Shown here: in pieces, positions 62,806 to 64,000 of the stretch
Layout: each line of letters opens with the position of its first letter
How positions within the stretch are numbered: position 1 is the first letter of the stretch
NCBI RefSeq assembly: GCF_900176035.1
Contig: NZ_FWWT01000023.1
Span: 1-64,000 of the forward strand
Direction: 5' to 3'
Origin: Desulfonispora thiosulfatigenes DSM 11270
GTDB lineage: Bacteria; Bacillota; Peptococcia; Peptococcales; Desulfonisporaceae
DNA length: 64,000 nucleotides
Notes under the pieces: generated by a model
Seen by the model: the letters and a program-made list of their open reading frames with translations, nothing else
Databases searched by the model: none
Told to the model about the DNA's origin: nothing
Position numbers and translations under genes: made by a program

Positions 62806-64000
62806 TTATACTTTAATTAAAGTTTTACGTAATAAATTCAGTGCATAAGTAGCAGCATTTGCCCTGATTTCCTGCCTATCACCAAAGAAGATTTTTTTCT
62901 CGCAAAGTTCTATTTCTTTACTTACTAATCCTATATAGGTAAGCCCTATAGGTTTTTCAGCTGTTGCTCCTCCTGGACCTGCTATACCTGTTGTTGAGAC
63001 GGCTATATCTGCTCCTAAAAGGTCTAAAGCACCTTTTGCCATGGCTATGGCAGTTTGTTCACTGACAGCTCCTACAGTATTTAAAATTTCGGCATCTACC
63101 TTTAAAATATTTTCTTTAATAGTATTAGAATAGGATACCACACCACCTAAAAAGTACTCTGAACTTCCAGGAACTTGAGTAATATTTTGAGCAATTAATC
63201 CCCCTGTACAAGATTCAGCTGTAACTAATTTTAAGTTTCTTTCTAGAAGTAGTTTTCCTACAGCTTCCTCTAGTTTAAGTTCATCTGAACCATAATAATA
63301 TTCTCCTACTCTTTTTAGTATTTCATTTTTGATAGGTGCAATTAAATTTAAAAACTCATTTTTATTTTGTACCTTTGCAGTTACCCGGCAATGTATCTCA
63401 CCTTTTTTTACATATAATGCTAAAGTGGGGTTTGTTTGATTGTGCATTAAATCAATTAGCTCATTTTCCAACCGAGATTCAGATATACCTATAAACTTTA
63501 GATTTTCAGACATTATATGCTCATTGTTTAAATTTAAACTTTCTAACCATTTAATCACATGATTTGAAAATATATATTTCATTTCACTTGGTGGACCAGG
63601 TAATAAAATATAATTTTTTTCTTCTTTAGTAAGTAGAACTCCGCTTGCTGTACCTATTTTATTTTCTAGTACTTTAGCTCCTTCAGGAATTAAAACTTGC
63701 TTTCGATTATTAGCACTCATCACTAAATTACGTTCTGCAAAATACTTTTGAAGTCTCCTTAAATCATTCTCATCTTCATATAAAGAAACCTCTAAAACTT
63801 CTGCTAATACTTGTTTAGTAATATCATCTTCTGTTGGACCTAATCCTCCAGTAAAGATTAACAAATCTGCTCTTTTTTGTGCAATTTTAATAACTTCCTT
63901 TAACCTAGTAGAATTATCCCCTACCTTTGATTGAAAAAAGACGTCTACTCCTACCTTTGCCAATTCCTGGGCAATATATGCTGAATTAGTATCTATTGTA
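62806..64000 (-). CDS. cinA: Competence/damage-inducible protein CinA (5' end outside the window)
   Basis: Molybdopterin-binding-like domain (with [16 protein letters not shown]) fused to a C-terminal nicotinamide mononucleotide deamidase domain ([47 protein letters not shown]). The reading frame continues unbroken to the right edge ([17 protein letters not shown]), so about the first 25 residues are missing and the apparent internal TTG is not the start. CinA recycles NMN in pyridine nucleotide metabolism. First known gene of the cinA-recA-recX operon. Confidence 0.95.
   Translation of the reverse strand, partial: TIDTNSAYIAQELAKVGVDVFFQSKVGDNSTRLKEVIKIAQKRADLLIFTGGLGPTEDDITKQVLAEVLEVSLYEDENDLRRLQKYFAERNLVMSANNRKQVLIPEGAKVLENKIGTASGVLLTKEEKNYILLPGPPSEMKYIFSNHVIKWLESLNLNNEHIMSENLKFIGISESRLENELIDLMHNQTNPTLALYVKKGEIHCRVTAKVQNKNEFLNLIAPIKNEILKRVGEYYYGSDELKLEEAVGKLLLERNLKLVTAESCTGGLIAQNITQVPGSSEYFLGGVVSYSNTIKENILKVDAEILNTVGAVSEQTAIAMAKGALDLLGADIAVSTTGIAGPGGATAEKPIGLTYIGLVSKEIELCEKKIFFGDRQEIRANAATYALNLLRKTLIKV

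Overview
The window is chromosomal DNA of a low-GC, endospore-forming member of the Firmicutes, most likely class Clostridia. The evidence is the very A/T-rich code, frequent TTG and GTG starts, strong AGGAGG ribosome sites, consensus TTGACA-N17-TATAAT promoters, T-box and L20 leaders, and a spread of sporulation genes (yunB, ytxC, spoVAC-AD-AE, pdaB, spoVS, ylzJ/tepA). I cannot name genus or species from the sequence. There is no plasmid, phage, transposon or CRISPR signature, and gene order is mostly conserved housekeeping order.

Layout. 1-0.6 kb: 5' end of a 16S rRNA gene (minus) with leader and promoter. 0.6-2.9 kb: yunB and T-box-controlled tyrS (minus). 3-5.8 kb: a divergent class A penicillin-binding protein with fibronectin-type tail. 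5.9-20 kb: a long minus-strand block: mutS2, U32 peptidase, Nif3-like, zapA, pheT, pheS, rRNA methyltransferase, rplT-rpmI-infC with an L20 leader, thrS. 20-26.5 kb: ytxC, tRNA-Pro, ylzJ-tepA, RNase J, a beta-CASP nuclease and an unknown gene. 26.6-33.2 kb: tRNA-Glu/Tyr/Gln (plus), an ion-channel-like protein, cvfB, hemolysin III family protein, an exonuclease, an amidase-domain protein, a lipoprotein, and a tRNA Val-Asp-Phe-Gly array (minus) with tandem promoters. 33.3-48.5 kb: accessory genes including an agmatinase-family protein, a degenerate Nudix protein, a tautomerase, a frame-disrupted UPF0182 gene, a tandemly duplicated Gln/Asn-rich protein, a frame-disrupted M23 peptidase, two flavoproteins, meso-diaminopimelate dehydrogenase, a Met-rich coat-like protein, a NifU-like scaffold, an acyltransferase and an ECF transporter S component. 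48.5-64 kb: an ArsR/CoA-disulfide-reductase pair, spoVAC-AD-AE, pdaB, guaB, a phosphatase, PHP and dipeptidase genes, spoVS, ymdB, RNase Y, recX, recA and the 3' part of cinA.

How the genes work together. The dominant themes are translation (tRNA synthetases, ribosomal proteins, IF3, tRNAs, 16S), RNA turnover (RNase J, RNase Y, YmdB, beta-CASP protein), cell wall (PBP1, Ddh, M23 peptidase), DNA repair (MutS2, RecA, RecX, CinA) and sporulation.

The most unusual signals are regulatory. A folded, promoter-to-terminator RNA lies between recX and rny. Two tRNA-synthetase leaders (pheST and thrS) look like cut-down T-boxes. A hairpin can mask the yunB ribosome site in read-through RNA. RNase J seems to start at ATA. 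A roughly 135-nt transcription unit contains a 29-residue membrane ORF. I found no convincing new multi-gene system such as a defence island or biosynthetic cluster.
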